Translations under genes and position numbers: made by a program | Assembly: GCF_011516645.4 (NCBI RefSeq) | Contig: NZ_CP088285.1 | Coordinates: 3,800,501 to 3,864,500 of the forward strand | Reading direction: 5' to 3' | DNA from: Bradyrhizobium septentrionale | Lineage (GTDB): Bacteria > Pseudomonadota > Alphaproteobacteria > Rhizobiales > Xanthobacteraceae | DNA: 64,000 nt | The notes under the pieces: model-generated | Told to the model about the DNA's origin: nothing | Databases searched by the model: none | What the model saw: only the letters and a program-made list of their open reading frames with translations | Shown here: piece by piece, positions 19,271-28,108 of the stretch | Layout: the number at the start of each line of letters is the position of its first letter | Position numbering within the stretch: the first letter of the stretch is position 1

Positions 19271-20065
19271 TCACTTTTGCATCGTTGCCTGGTTGGCAAC
19301 GCCAAAGCGGATGACGTTGATCGTCTCACCGCGCTTTTGGGGGTTGTCGTCGGTCCTGACGTCGGTCGCGTTGACGTCGGCGATGCTGCGCAGCGCCAAC
19401 GACAGGGTGCCGCTCTGGCGCGCGCGCGCCAGCGTCTCGGTCTGTTCGGGCTTCAGCTCCAGCGTCACCGTCTTGCCGATCAGCGCGTTGGTGCCGTCCT
19501 TCTCCTTCGGTGCCTGATCGATCGCGAGCACCCGAATATTGGTCAGGATGACCTCGGAATTGACGATGTCGGCGCCGCTGCGGTCGGGATTCTTGTCCCG
19601 CTTCGACAGCAGGACGTCGACCCGGTCATTCGGCAGGATGAAGCCGCCGGCGCCGGTCTCCGGCGAGATCTCGGTCGATACTGCCCGCATGCCGGTCGGC
19701 AGGATCGCAGCCATGAAGCCGCTTCCGTCCGCCTTGACGAGCTTCTGCTCGCGAATCGGCTCGCCCTGGATGAAGGGGGCACGCGCGATCGAGCCGGTGA
19801 CATCCTTGATGGCATCGGCGTTGCTGTCCCTGCGCATGAAGGTGGCGCTCGCGGTCGCCGCCGGCCAGGTCTGCCACTGCAGATCCTCGGGCTTCACCGC
19901 CTGGCCGAGGCCGATGTCGGCTTTCGCGACCAGGATGTCGACGGTAGGCAGCTGCGCGACCGGGGGAGGCGCCGCCGGCTTGTCGTCGCCTCCGCTTGCC
20001 AAATAGAGCGCCGCAAGGCCGGCGCAGCCTGCAATTGCCAGGACCAGAATGCGGGCCTTATCCAT
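19271..20065 (-). CDS. cpaB: Pilus assembly protein CpaB (RcpC)
   Basis: A 264-residue periplasmic protein with an N-terminal membrane anchor (about residues 5-22), an SAF-like domain and the RcpC domain. The family motif PTGMRAVSTEI is present near residue 130. It works beside the CpaC secretin. It is the first gene of the cpaBCDEF-tadBC run. The 127-base gap to cpaA may hold a separate promoter, but none is clear. Confidence 0.9.
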   Translation of the reverse strand: MDKARILVLAIAGCAGLAALYLASGGDDKPAAPPPVAQLPTVDILVAKADIGLGQAVKPEDLQWQTWPAATASATFMRRDSNADAIKDVTGSIARAPFIQGEPIREQKLVKADGSGFMAAILPTGMRAVSTEISPETGAGGFILPNDRVDVLLSKRDKNPDRSGADIVNSEVILTNIRVLAIDQAPKEKDGTNALIGKTVTLELKPEQTETLARARQSGTLSLALRSIADVNATDVRTDDNPQKRGETINVIRFGVANQATMQK

Positions 20066-20192
20066 TACGCTTCACTTTCCACATGACGCCGCGACGCTGC
20101 CGCCGCCGTGATGGGAGTTGACCAGCTATTCGTCAAAGCATGGTTAATGAGGCGTATCTAAATCGCCTTAACGAGCGGTTACCGCTGCTTTC

Positions 20193-20717
20193 TCAGCGCA
20201 TCGCGAAGTGCGCGAGATCGATCGTCTTGATCCAGTCCGTCTCGGGATAGATCAGCAGGGCGCCGAGGGCGAGTGCGATGCCGTAGGGAATTCCGGTCTG
20301 CTTGTCGTGCAGCCGGCTGAGCCAGGCCTGGGACGCGAGCGGGTAGGGCAGGGGCCATTGCCGGAGCTGCAACAGCAGCACGGTCAGCGCACCGCCGAAC
20401 AGCGATGCAAACACCAGATAAGGCAGCAGATGCTCGAACCCGAACCACAGGCTGGCCGCGGCAGCCACCTTGGCGTCACCGCCGCCGACCCAGCCCATCG
20501 CGAACATGCCGAACGCCACCACCAGCACCAGCGCGCCTGCGCCGGCATGGGTAAGAATGTCGTGGACGCCCATCCCGGTCAGCGGCGCCAGCACGAAGAA
20601 GCCGGCCGCGAGTGCCAGCGAGATCCGGTTCGGGATCGTCATGGTCAGGAGATCGCTCGCCGCCGCGAAGGCCATCAGAGCCGGAAACAGCATCAAGCGT
20701 GCGATGTCGAGGATCAT
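20193..20717 (-). CDS. cpaA: Prepilin peptidase CpaA
   Basis: A 174-residue A24-family aspartic peptidase of the inner membrane that trims Flp prepilin. The two catalytic Asp motifs are visible: one in the N-terminal DLLTMTIPN segment and one in GGGDAK (about residues 78-83). Several hydrophobic helices fill the rest. The family's N-methylase domain is absent, as expected for CpaA. It lies between flp and cpaB. Confidence 0.92.
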   Translation of the reverse strand: MILDIARLMLFPALMAFAAASDLLTMTIPNRISLALAAGFFVLAPLTGMGVHDILTHAGAGALVLVVAFGMFAMGWVGGGDAKVAAAASLWFGFEHLLPYLVFASLFGGALTVLLLQLRQWPLPYPLASQAWLSRLHDKQTGIPYGIALALGALLIYPETDWIKTIDLAHFAMR

Positions 20718-20793
20718 GGATTCATGCCGTCAAGCTGGAGCTGCGGTCGAGACTCGACGCTAGCGGCCATTGGTGAACAATCGGGAAAGGACC

Positions 20794-20867
20794 GGCGGCC
20801 GCTTCGAAGGCGGCCGCCAATTGGAGCCCGACAAATAGCAAAGGTCCCGGGGTTGCCGGGACCTTTG
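20794..20867 (-). terminator. Two hairpins between flp and cpaA
   Basis: Reading from flp, a perfect 12-bp stem (20856-20867 with 20839-20850, 5-base loop) comes first, followed by a weak U-rich stretch. A second 9-bp GC stem (20810-20818 with 20794-20802) follows. They probably limit read-through so that pilin mRNA is in excess over cpaA. Confidence 0.75.
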
Positions 20868-20889
20868 ATGCGAACTCGTCGGAACCGGC

Positions 20890-21054
20890 TTACTTCAGCG
20901 AGCCCGAGATCGAGTTGAAGGTACCCGAGAGTTTCGTGCCGACGCCGTTGACCGCAGCGATGATCGCGATGGCGATGCCGGTCGCAATCAGGCCGTATTC
21001 GATGGCGGTCGCGCCCGACTCATCCTTCACGAAGCGCGAAACGAGGTTCTTCAT
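20890..21054 (-). CDS. flp: Flp family type IVb major pilin
   Basis: A 54-residue pilin precursor with a short basic leader, then the cleavage region ESGATAIEYGLIATG with the Glu and Tyr typical of Flp pilins. A single hydrophobic helix runs to about residue 42. CpaA is expected to cleave before the hydrophobic part. The ATG at 21054 follows AGGAG at 9 bases. A longer in-frame start at 21075 would add seven residues without pilin character. Confidence 0.95.
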   Translation of the reverse strand: MKNLVSRFVKDESGATAIEYGLIATGIAIAIIAAVNGVGTKLSGTFNSISGSLK

Positions 21055-21337
21055 AAAATTCACTCCTGTGTACACGTGGCTGGTCGAACTAGGTTTGGTC
21101 TGGCCGGCGTTCTCAGCACCGTGACCATGGCGGCACCCTACGGTTCGACGATTTCGGTGCAGTTAATTTGATCGCATAAACTCCGGGGGAACCCGCTGTT
21201 GTTGCGCAAAGTAAATTTGGCATTAAGCGGCTCGCCAAAATTGCAGATTGTTGCCGAGGTCGGCCGCGGCCGGGGTCTATTCACGGCTCCTTAAGCGCAC
21301 ATCTATACCCATGAGGCTTCCGTAGAATGAGGCTGTC

Positions 21338-22168
21338 ATGTCCACCCTTCCGCTTGAAGTCATCGAGATGCTCGGCCAGACGATGATGAGAGTGGTGCCG
21401 ATCACGATCGCCCTCGCATTGTTCTTCACCGTGCTGACCCACTTCTGGGCCTGCAATCCCGGCAAGCCGTGGTGGCAGAAGCGTGAGCTGGTCACGGACG
21501 TCTGCTACTGGTTCTTCGTGCCGGTGTTCGCCCGCGTGCTGCGCATCGGACTCCTGGTGGTCGGCGCGGCCGCGGTCTTCAACGTGCATGGCGCCGACGA
21601 TCTCATCGCGTTCTATGAGAACGGGCACGGTCCGCTGTCGCAGCTTCCGCTCTGGCTGCAGTCGATCGTCTTCCTGGTCGCCTCGGACTTCATGCTGTAT
21701 TGGCTGCACCGGATGTTTCACGGCGGCGGCTTCTGGAAGTACCACGCCATTCATCACTCCTCCGAAGACCTCGAATGGATTTCGGCGGCGCGCTTCCATC
21801 CCGTCAATCTCCTGATCGGCACGATCACGGTCGACGTGATCCTGCTAATGGCCGGCATCTCACCGAACATCATGCTGTGGGTCGGCCCGTTCACCACATT
21901 CCATTCGGCCTTCGTCCACGCCAATTTGAACTGGACACTCGGCCCGTTCAAATATGTGATCGCGACGCCGGTGTTTCATCGCTGGCATCACACCGCGCTC
22001 GAGGAAGGCGGCGACACCAATTTCGCGGGCACGTTTCCGCTCTGGGACATCCTGTTCGGAACGTTCCGCATGCCCGAAGGCAAGCTTCCGGAGGATTACG
22101 GCGTCGACGCCGAGCAGGGCGTGCCGGCCGAGATTGGCGGACAGCTGGCCTATCCGTTCCGGCATTGA
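21338..22168 (+). CDS. Sterol desaturase / fatty acid hydroxylase family protein
   Basis: A 276-residue membrane di-iron enzyme. It has three or four hydrophobic segments and the full set of His clusters: HRMFH near residue 123, HAIHH near residue 137, and HRWHH near residue 213. The substrate is probably a lipid such as a fatty acid, sterol-like or hopanoid compound, but the sequence does not say which. It is followed after 24 bases by a large membrane protein gene. Neither gene is a standard pilus component. Confidence 0.88.
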   Translation: MSTLPLEVIEMLGQTMMRVVPITIALALFFTVLTHFWACNPGKPWWQKRELVTDVCYWFFVPVFARVLRIGLLVVGAAAVFNVHGADDLIAFYENGHGPLSQLPLWLQSIVFLVASDFMLYWLHRMFHGGGFWKYHAIHHSSEDLEWISAARFHPVNLLIGTITVDVILLMAGISPNIMLWVGPFTTFHSAFVHANLNWTLGPFKYVIATPVFHRWHHTALEEGGDTNFAGTFPLWDILFGTFRMPEGKLPEDYGVDAEQGVPAEIGGQLAYPFRH

Positions 22169-22192
22169 CGTCATTGTCCGGCCCGTGCCCGC

Positions 22193-23665
22193 ATGAGTGC
22201 TGAGACCGCAACCATCCCGCAGGCAAGGGCCTCCGTGTTCGCCGAGGTCCCGGCCTGGTTCTGGATGGCGTGCGGCGTCTACGCGCTGCTGCTGATCGTC
22301 GGCGACAGGCTGCTCGCCGATTCCGACACCTACTGGCAGATCGCGGTCGGTCGCTGGATCCTCGACCATCGCGCGCTGCCGTCGGTCGATATCTATTCGT
22401 TCACCAAGGCAGGTCAGCCATGGATGTCGTCGTCCTGGCTGGCGCAGGTCCTGTTCGCGAAGGCCTATGATCTCGCCGGGTGGACCGGGCCCGCGGCGCT
22501 GGCCACGGCATGTGGTGCCGCCACCTTCGCGCTGCTTACCGCCATTCTCAGCCGCGCGCTGCCGGCGATCTATGCGAGCCTGGTCGCACTGGCGGCGCTG
22601 GTGCTGACATGCGGGCATCTGCTGGCCCGCCCGCATGTGCTGGTGCTGCCGATCATGATGGTCTGGGCGAACGGCCTGATGGTCGCAAGCGAACGTCGCG
22701 AGGCTCCGTCGTTCTGGCTGCTGCCGCTGATCGCCCTCTGGGCCAATTTGCATGGCGGTTTCCTGTTCGGGATGGTGCTGCTCGGCGCCTTTGCGCTCGA
22801 TGCGATGTGGAATGCCGCGCCCGCGCAAAGATTGCCGCTGGCGCTGCGCTGGACGGCATTCGGTATCGGCGCGCTGGCCGCATGCTGCGCGACCCCCTAC
22901 GGATGGGGTTCGATCCTTGCCTCGTCGAAGATTCTCAGCCTCGGCGAATTGCTGCACCTGATTGCGGAGTGGATGCCGGCGAACTTCAGCCACATCGATG
23001 CGTTCGAGCTATCCATTCTCGGCCTGATCGGCGGGGCGCTCTATTGTGGAGTGAGGCTGCCGCTGCCGCGGATCGCCCTGGTGCTGGGCCTGCTGCACAT
23101 GGCGCTGTCCCATGTCAGGAATCTCGAGCTGTTCGCCCTGCTGCTGCCGCTGGCCGCGTTGACGCCGGTGGCGACCCAGTTCGGTCTGCGTGCCGCGAGC
23201 ACTGTCCGGCTCAAGGCTGCGCCGGCTGCGATATTCATCGCCGCGCTGTGCGCCTCGACCTGGTTCGTTGCGGCACGGGGGAACATCGCGCCGCCGCCGA
23301 TCCATTCGCCCGCTGCTGCCGTTGACGCGCTGAAGGCGCACAATGCCCGGCGCGTACTCAACGATCTGCAGTTCGGCGGATATCTGATCTGGCGTCAGGT
23401 GCCGGTGTTCGTCGACGGGCGTGCCGAGCTTTACGGCGAGACGTTCGAGATGGCCTATTACCGCGCGCTCCAGCTCAAGGACGTCGACGGCTTCTTCGAT
23501 CTGCTCAAGACCTACGACATCGATGCGGTGATGCTCGACCCGGCGACGCCCGCCTCCAGATTTCTCGATCACATCGATGGATGGCGGCGCCTCTACGCCG
23601 ACGATCGCGTGGTGATCCATGTGCGTACGGGCGGCGAGGCGGCGGCCGCGCGCCCTGCGGGATAG
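22193..23665 (+). CDS. Polytopic membrane protein, GT-C-like, unknown function
   Basis: A 490-residue protein with about ten predicted membrane helices and a soluble C-terminal part of about 120 residues. After the first helix lies LADSDTYWQIAVGRWI, an acidic loop resembling the DxD region of lipid-linked GT-C glycosyltransferases, and later RPHVLVLP. This hints at transfer of a sugar from a polyprenyl donor, but I cannot assign it. It lies 24 bases after the desaturase-like gene and is probably co-transcribed with it. Adjacent pilus genes make pilin or envelope modification conceivable. Confidence 0.65.
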   Translation: MSAETATIPQARASVFAEVPAWFWMACGVYALLLIVGDRLLADSDTYWQIAVGRWILDHRALPSVDIYSFTKAGQPWMSSSWLAQVLFAKAYDLAGWTGPAALATACGAATFALLTAILSRALPAIYASLVALAALVLTCGHLLARPHVLVLPIMMVWANGLMVASERREAPSFWLLPLIALWANLHGGFLFGMVLLGAFALDAMWNAAPAQRLPLALRWTAFGIGALAACCATPYGWGSILASSKILSLGELLHLIAEWMPANFSHIDAFELSILGLIGGALYCGVRLPLPRIALVLGLLHMALSHVRNLELFALLLPLAALTPVATQFGLRAASTVRLKAAPAAIFIAALCASTWFVAARGNIAPPPIHSPAAAVDALKAHNARRVLNDLQFGGYLIWRQVPVFVDGRAELYGETFEMAYYRALQLKDVDGFFDLLKTYDIDAVMLDPATPASRFLDHIDGWRRLYADDRVVIHVRTGGEAAAARPAG

Positions 23666-23835
23666 GCGCGAGATTCCGAGGCCGCTGGCCGATCCGCTCC
23701 GGAAGTCGTGACATCCGCGCAATTCGGCGCTCGATATTTGCGCTTCTTAAATGAATTACCGTCAGATTCGCCTGCGTCGGGCGCCGGTCCGCTGCGTATC
23801 GCTTTTGCCGGCCTGTTAACGTCCCGGGGTACAGT

Positions 23836-24336
23836 ATGTCGTTTCAGTCCCATCGTATTCGCGCCGTCACGCGCATTGGATTCATCTCGCTGGCCGCAGC
23901 CGTGCTGCTGTCGCCCGCGTTCGCAGCGCCCGATCCCGACCGGATCGCGGTCAATGTCGATCAGGCCAAGCTAGTCAAGCTGCCCGGAGGCATCGCCACG
24001 ATCGTGGTCGGCAATCCCCTGATTGCCGATGTCACCCTGCAGAATGGCGGGGTTGTCATCGTAACCGGCAAGGGCTACGGCGCGACCAATTTCATCGCGC
24101 TCGACCGCACCGGTCAGGTGCTGGTGGACCGCCAGATCCAGGTCGAAGGCCCGACCGACCAGCTCGTCACCGTCTATCGCGGCGTCGATCGCGAGACCTA
24201 CAGCTGCATGCCGGTCTGTCAGCGCCGCATCACGCTCGGCGACGGCGACGTCTATTTCAAGGCGACCATGGACCAGGCCGGTACGCTCAACACCCAGGCC
24301 TCCGGTTCGGGCTCGGCAGGAAAGCCGCAGAACTAG
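23836..24336 (+). CDS. Stand-alone pilus assembly N-domain protein (CpaC N-terminal like)
   Basis: A 166-residue secreted protein with a signal peptide ending at about residue 30. One pilus-assembly N-domain follows, with DQAKLVKLP, a GNPLIADVTLQ motif and GYGATNFIALD; the same blocks occur in CpaC. The secretin domain is missing. Two Cys in YSCMPVCQ near residue 120 may form a disulphide. It precedes two TadE/G-like genes and likely belongs to the pilus system, perhaps as a periplasmic adaptor. Confidence 0.8.
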   Translation: MSFQSHRIRAVTRIGFISLAAAVLLSPAFAAPDPDRIAVNVDQAKLVKLPGGIATIVVGNPLIADVTLQNGGVVIVTGKGYGATNFIALDRTGQVLVDRQIQVEGPTDQLVTVYRGVDRETYSCMPVCQRRITLGDGDVYFKATMDQAGTLNTQASGSGSAGKPQN

Positions 24337-24508
24337 CACGTGTCCGCTCCGGCGCCACTCACGCCGGGGCCGCGGCCGATCGGATGCCGTTCGTTCGACA
24401 TGGTTAAGCAAGACCTAACGGATCGGAGCACTCTGTCTCGACCCGGCGAAACACTTCAACAATGAGTCTTGGGTTAGTTGTTGCCGCCATGTTGATCCGG
24501 GGTCGTTG

Positions 24509-25069
24509 ATGCCGCTGCCCGCACGTTCCTTCGCAGGCCTGCTCCGCCGCTTTCGCCGAAATCGCCGTGGCGTGACCGCGGTCGAATTCGCGATGGTCGC
24601 ACCGCTGTTTTTCGGACTGCTGTTCGCGATCATCGAAGTGGCAATGATCTTCCTTGCCAGCCAGGTGCTCGAGACCGTGACGCAGGATTCGGCCCGCTTC
24701 GTCATGACCGGTCAGGCCCAGGGCCTGAGCTACACCCAGGCGCAGTTCAAGAACTACGTCTGCGGCCGGGTCAGCGCGCTGTTCGATTGCACCAACGGCA
24801 TATTTGTCGACGTGCGCAGCTATTCCTCGTTCGGCAGCGTCAACATCACGCCGCCGATCGACTCCAGCAACGCGTTCATTCCGACCACGAAATGGTGTCC
24901 CGGCAAGGACGGCGACGTCGTGGTTGTCCGGCTGTACTATCAGTGGCCGCTGTTCGTCACCAAGCTCGGCTTCAACGTCGCCAACCTCGCGAACGGCAAG
25001 CGGCTGTTGACCGCCACCGCGACGTTCAAGAACGAGCCCTCGGGGACCGCCGGAGCCACATGCTCATGA
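24509..25069 (+). CDS. TadE-like minor pilin
   Basis: A 186-residue TadE-family pseudopilin. A basic leader (RRFRRNRRG) precedes VTAVEFAMVAPLFFGLLFAI, the hydrophobic helix with the conserved Glu. A periplasmic domain with a few Cys completes it. The ATG at 24509 is chosen over the TTG immediately before it. The next pilin gene overlaps its end, so the two are translated together. CpaA probably processes both. Confidence 0.88.
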   Translation: MPLPARSFAGLLRRFRRNRRGVTAVEFAMVAPLFFGLLFAIIEVAMIFLASQVLETVTQDSARFVMTGQAQGLSYTQAQFKNYVCGRVSALFDCTNGIFVDVRSYSSFGSVNITPPIDSSNAFIPTTKWCPGKDGDVVVVRLYYQWPLFVTKLGFNVANLANGKRLLTATATFKNEPSGTAGATCS

Positions 25070-25707
25070 GCAAAGTCATGAAAACCTTGGCCGCGGCCTT
25101 GCTGCGCTCCGTCGCCGCCCTCGGCCATGACCGCCGTGGCCTCGCCGCCGTCGAGTTCGCCTTCATCGTGCCGCTGATGCTGGTGATGTTCTTGGGCACC
25201 GTCGAGTTCTCATCCGGCGTCGCGGTCGACCGCAAGGTCACGCTGATGGCGCGCGCCGCGTCGGATCTGACCTCGCAGGCAACGGCGGTGGTCGACACCG
25301 ACCTGCAGAACTTCTTCAGCGCCGCCGTCGGCATCATGACGCCGTACGATGCGTCACCGACCAAAATCACATTGTCGGAAATCTATATCGACAACTCCAA
25401 TATCGCGCGGATCCAGTGGAGCAAGGCGGGAACGATCGCCACCGGCGCCACGCAAGCCACGGTGACGACCTCCACGCGCAGTCAGGGTGATGTGGTGACG
25501 AGCCTGGTCCCGGCGTCGCTGCTGATTGCGGGCACCTATCTGATCTTCAGTGAAGTCAGCTACAAATACATGCCGACGATCGGCTATGTGATGGCCAAGA
25601 GCGGCATCAATCTCAGCGACGTCGCCTACACCAGGCCACGACAGTCGCTGTGCGTGAACTATTCCTCGACGTCGGCCACCGCGTCGAACGCCTGCACGAC
25701 TTACTAG
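25060..25707 (+). CDS. TadE/TadG-like pilus protein
   Basis: A 215-residue pseudopilin with a basic leader, then LAAVEFAFIVPLMLVMFLG and an exported domain of about 150 residues. The start is ambiguous between ATG 25060 and ATG 25066; both overlap the upstream stop at 25067-25069. GGAG a few bases ahead favours 25060. It is short for TadG, which usually carries a von Willebrand domain that is absent here. It closes the second tad gene block. Confidence 0.85.
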   Translation: MLMSKVMKTLAAALLRSVAALGHDRRGLAAVEFAFIVPLMLVMFLGTVEFSSGVAVDRKVTLMARAASDLTSQATAVVDTDLQNFFSAAVGIMTPYDASPTKITLSEIYIDNSNIARIQWSKAGTIATGATQATVTTSTRSQGDVVTSLVPASLLIAGTYLIFSEVSYKYMPTIGYVMAKSGINLSDVAYTRPRQSLCVNYSSTSATASNACTTY

Positions 25708-25795
25708 AGCGTTCTCGAGCGAAGTGGCCACCGGTTCGCGTCAAGAAAACGCGTCAGGAGACTCTAGATCGTTTTCGAGCGAAGTGGGCTGCGGG
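25708..25795. repeat. Tandem rhizobial intergenic repeat
   Basis: Two partial copies of a common element appear, with TAGAGCGTTCTCGAGCGAAG at 25708 and a TAGATCGTTTTCGAGCGAAG copy near 25765. Between them lie ACCGGTTCGCGTCAAG and AAAACGCG. Elements of this form occur between genes in many Rhizobiales. No coding capacity is apparent. Confidence 0.75.
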
Positions 25796-25806
25796 CCTGC
25801 GCTCCA

Positions 25807-25840
25807 TACAAAAAGGGCCGCGCCCGGAGGTGCGGCCCTT
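25807..25840 (-). terminator. Rho-independent terminator after the cold-shock gene
   Basis: A 9-bp GC-rich stem (25832-25840 with 25813-25821) is followed on the minus strand by a run of T. It lies about 50 bases after the csp stop. Confidence 0.85.
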
Positions 25841-25889
25841 GATGCTTTGACGACAATTTCCTGGAGCTTCGTGCGTCCGGGAAATCGGC

Positions 25890-26102
25890 TTATCCGGCGG
25901 CGCGCAGATTGTCGGCCGAGGATTTGCCGGAACGGCGGTCAGCCACGATCTCGTAGGAGATCTTCTGGCCTTCACGCAGAGTGCCAAGGCCGGCGCGCTC
26001 GACTGCACTGATGTGCACGAACACGTCGTTCCCGCCTTCATCCGGCTGGATGAAGCCGTAGCCCTTGGTCGCGTTAAACCACTTCACGGTTCCCATGCTC
26101 AC
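25890..26102 (-). CDS. CspA family cold-shock protein
   Basis: A 70-residue single cold-shock domain that binds single-stranded RNA and DNA. RNP1 is KGYGFIQ and RNP2 is DVFVHI. The GTG at 26102 is favoured by AAGGGA about 8 bases ahead, giving the MSMGTVKWF start common in rhizobia; ATG 26096 is the alternative. The leader and a terminator suggest a separate transcript. The neighbours IF-1 and a DEAD-box helicase also act on RNA and translation. Confidence 0.95.
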   Translation of the reverse strand: MSMGTVKWFNATKGYGFIQPDEGGNDVFVHISAVERAGLGTLREGQKISYEIVADRRSGKSSADNLRAAG

Positions 26103-26368
26103 GTGGGTAGTCCCTTCTCAGATATACAAGTTCAAGACCCGCTGATCGGCGGGGTGGTGAGATCGAATTTTTGGAAGGGTCGTCAGCGTCTGAACCGGCT
26201 GTACCGGTATTGGCTAATGTCGTCCGGCCGAAAATCGATGGGTAGGATATTATTCGATAGAAGGCTTCAAAACAATCCTGACGTGCGCGATTTTTTGGCC
26301 GGCGCAGGCGCCGGCCAATTGCTGCGCAGGACATCAGGATGTCATGCGCGCAGCAGTTGCAACCTTGT
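26103..26368. other. Csp leader and upstream spacer
   Basis: No gene is supported here. It holds the csp 5' region and, at 26295-26318, a perfect 10-bp hairpin with a 4-base loop. That hairpin lacks a T-run in the direction of infA transcription, so it is not a standard terminator. Confidence 0.5.
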
Positions 26369-26662
26369 TTATCGGCGGCGGAACTGGCCGCCGCGCTGCG
26401 CTCCGCCCCGCGGCGGGCCGCCGGGCGCGCCGCTCGGACGCTCGTCCTTGTGGCGGAAAATCAGGCGGCCCTTTTCGAGATCGTAGGGCGACATTTCGAT
26501 CGTGACGCGGTCGCCGGCCAGCGTCTTGATGCGGTTTTTCTTCATCTTGCCGGCGGTGTAGGCGACGATCTCGTGTCCGGCATCGAGTTGCACCCGGTAA
26601 CGAGCGTCGGGGAGGATTTCGGTCACCAGTCCTTCGAACTGGATCAGCTCTTCCTTAGCCAT
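26369..26662 (-). CDS. infA: Translation initiation factor IF-1 with Arg/Gly/Pro-rich tail
   Basis: A 97-residue protein. The first 72 residues are a complete S1/OB-fold IF-1 ([31 protein letters not shown]) that would sit in the 30S A site. The remaining 25 residues form a low-complexity tail with GGPPRGG and QRGGQFRRR, absent from ordinary IF-1. GGAGA precedes the ATG. It follows the DEAD-box helicase by 24 bases and is probably co-transcribed. It may be a second IF-1 alongside a housekeeping copy elsewhere. Confidence 0.9.
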   Translation of the reverse strand: MAKEELIQFEGLVTEILPDARYRVQLDAGHEIVAYTAGKMKKNRIKTLAGDRVTIEMSPYDLEKGRLIFRHKDERPSGAPGGPPRGGAQRGGQFRRR

Positions 26663-26686
26663 ATGGTTCTCCAGATCGAGCGACGG

Positions 26687-28108
26687 CTAGTGCTTCGGTC
26701 GGTTGTTGCGGTTGGGTTGCGGATTCGGCCGGCTCTCGCGATGCAAGAAGGCGACGCCCTGGATGCCTTCGCTGTTGCCGGCCTGCGACGGACGCGGCGA
26801 CTCGCCCCGGCTCGTCTGCGGCGCGCCATTATTACCACCTGGACGGCGGCGGCGGCGAGGCCCTTTTCCACTTGGAGCCGCCTCATTCTTCCCACGAACA
26901 TTATGCGCGCGCGGCGCAGAACGGCCACCCCGGTGCGGGTGGGGCGCCTGAGCCGGTGCGGTTTCGCGGTTGCTGCCCGGCGTGCGGCGGTCTTCCCGCG
27001 GCAGCGTGACGCGGATCAGCCGTTCGATGTCACGCAAATAGCCCATCTCTTCGGCACCCGCGATCAGCGAGATCGCGACCCCGTCGGCGCCGGCGCGCGC
27101 GGTGCGGCCGATGCGGTGGACGTAGGTCTCCGGGATGTTGGGCAGGTCGAAATTCACGACATGGCTGATGCCGTCGACGTCGATGCCGCGGGCGGCGATA
27201 TCGGTCGCCACCAGTGTACGGATTTCGCCGGTGCGGAATGCCGCCAGCGTACGCTCGCGGTGATTCTGCGACTTGTTACCGTGGATGGCATTGGCGCTGA
27301 TGCCGGCTCGCTCGAGGCCTTTCACCACCTTGTCCGCGCCATGCTTGGTGCGGGTGAAGATCAGGGCGCGATTGACCGGTTCCTGCTTCAGCAACTGGGC
27401 GAGAATCGCCGGCTTGGCCGCGAAATCGACCTGGATCACGCGCTGGGCGATGCGGTCGACCGTCGAGGCCACCGGCGTCACCGCCACGCGGGCGGGGTCG
27501 CGCAGCATCGCTTCGGCGAGTTCGGCAATGTCCTTGGGCATGGTGGCCGAGAAGAACAGCGTCTGGCGCCGGATCGGCAGCTTGGCGACGATTTTCCGGA
27601 TGTCGTTGATGAAGCCCATGTCGAGCATGCGGTCGGCTTCGTCGAGCACCAGGAACTCGACCTGGTTGAGCTTCAGTCCGTTGCTCTGCACGAGATCGAG
27701 CAGGCGGCCGGGGGTGGCGACCATCACCTCGACGCCCTGCATCACGCTGCGGACCTGGCGGCCCATCGGGACGCCGCCGATTGCGAGCGCCGAGGACAGC
27801 CGGAGGTGGCGGCCATAGGCATTGAAGCTGTCGAGGATCTGCCCGGACAGTTCGCGGGTGGGCGAGAGCACCAGCACGCGGCAGCTCTTGGGCTGCGGGC
27901 GGACACGGTTCTCCAGCAGCCGGTGCAGGATCGGCAGCGCGAAGGACGCGGTCTTGCCGGTTCCGGTCTGGGCGATGCCGACGACGTCGCGGCCGGCAAG
28001 TGCGAGCGGGATGGTCTGGGCCTGGATGGGGGTCGGTGTGAGATAGTTCTCTTCACGAAGCGCGCGGGCGATGGGTTCGGCGAGGCCGAAATCCTGAAAG
28101 GAGGTCAA
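26687..28108 (-). CDS. DEAD-box ATP-dependent RNA helicase
   Basis: A 473-residue RhlE-like helicase with all core motifs: Q motif PTPIQAQTIP, Walker A AQTGTGKT, DEAD in VLDEADRML, SAT and HRIGRTARAG. The C-terminal 90 residues are basic and rich in Arg, Gly, Asn and Pro, as in cold-induced RNA helicases. The frame is open upstream, but family homology begins at TSFQDFG. I therefore choose TTG 28108, which has GGAAAG about 10 bases ahead. It likely unwinds structured mRNA or rRNA. Confidence 0.9.
   Translation of the reverse strand: MTSFQDFGLAEPIARALREENYLTPTPIQAQTIPLALAGRDVVGIAQTGTGKTASFALPILHRLLENRVRPQPKSCRVLVLSPTRELSGQILDSFNAYGRHLRLSSALAIGGVPMGRQVRSVMQGVEVMVATPGRLLDLVQSNGLKLNQVEFLVLDEADRMLDMGFINDIRKIVAKLPIRRQTLFFSATMPKDIAELAEAMLRDPARVAVTPVASTVDRIAQRVIQVDFAAKPAILAQLLKQEPVNRALIFTRTKHGADKVVKGLERAGISANAIHGNKSQNHRERTLAAFRTGEIRTLVATDIAARGIDVDGISHVVNFDLPNIPETYVHRIGRTARAGADGVAISLIAGAEEMGYLRDIERLIRVTLPREDRRTPGSNRETAPAQAPHPHRGGRSAPRAHNVRGKNEAAPSGKGPRRRRRPGGNNGAPQTSRGESPRPSQAGNSEGIQGVAFLHRESRPNPQPNRNNRPKH

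Noticed and set aside
26295..26318. Strong hairpin read as the infA terminator
   Set aside because: The T-run lies on the wrong side for the minus-strand transcript.
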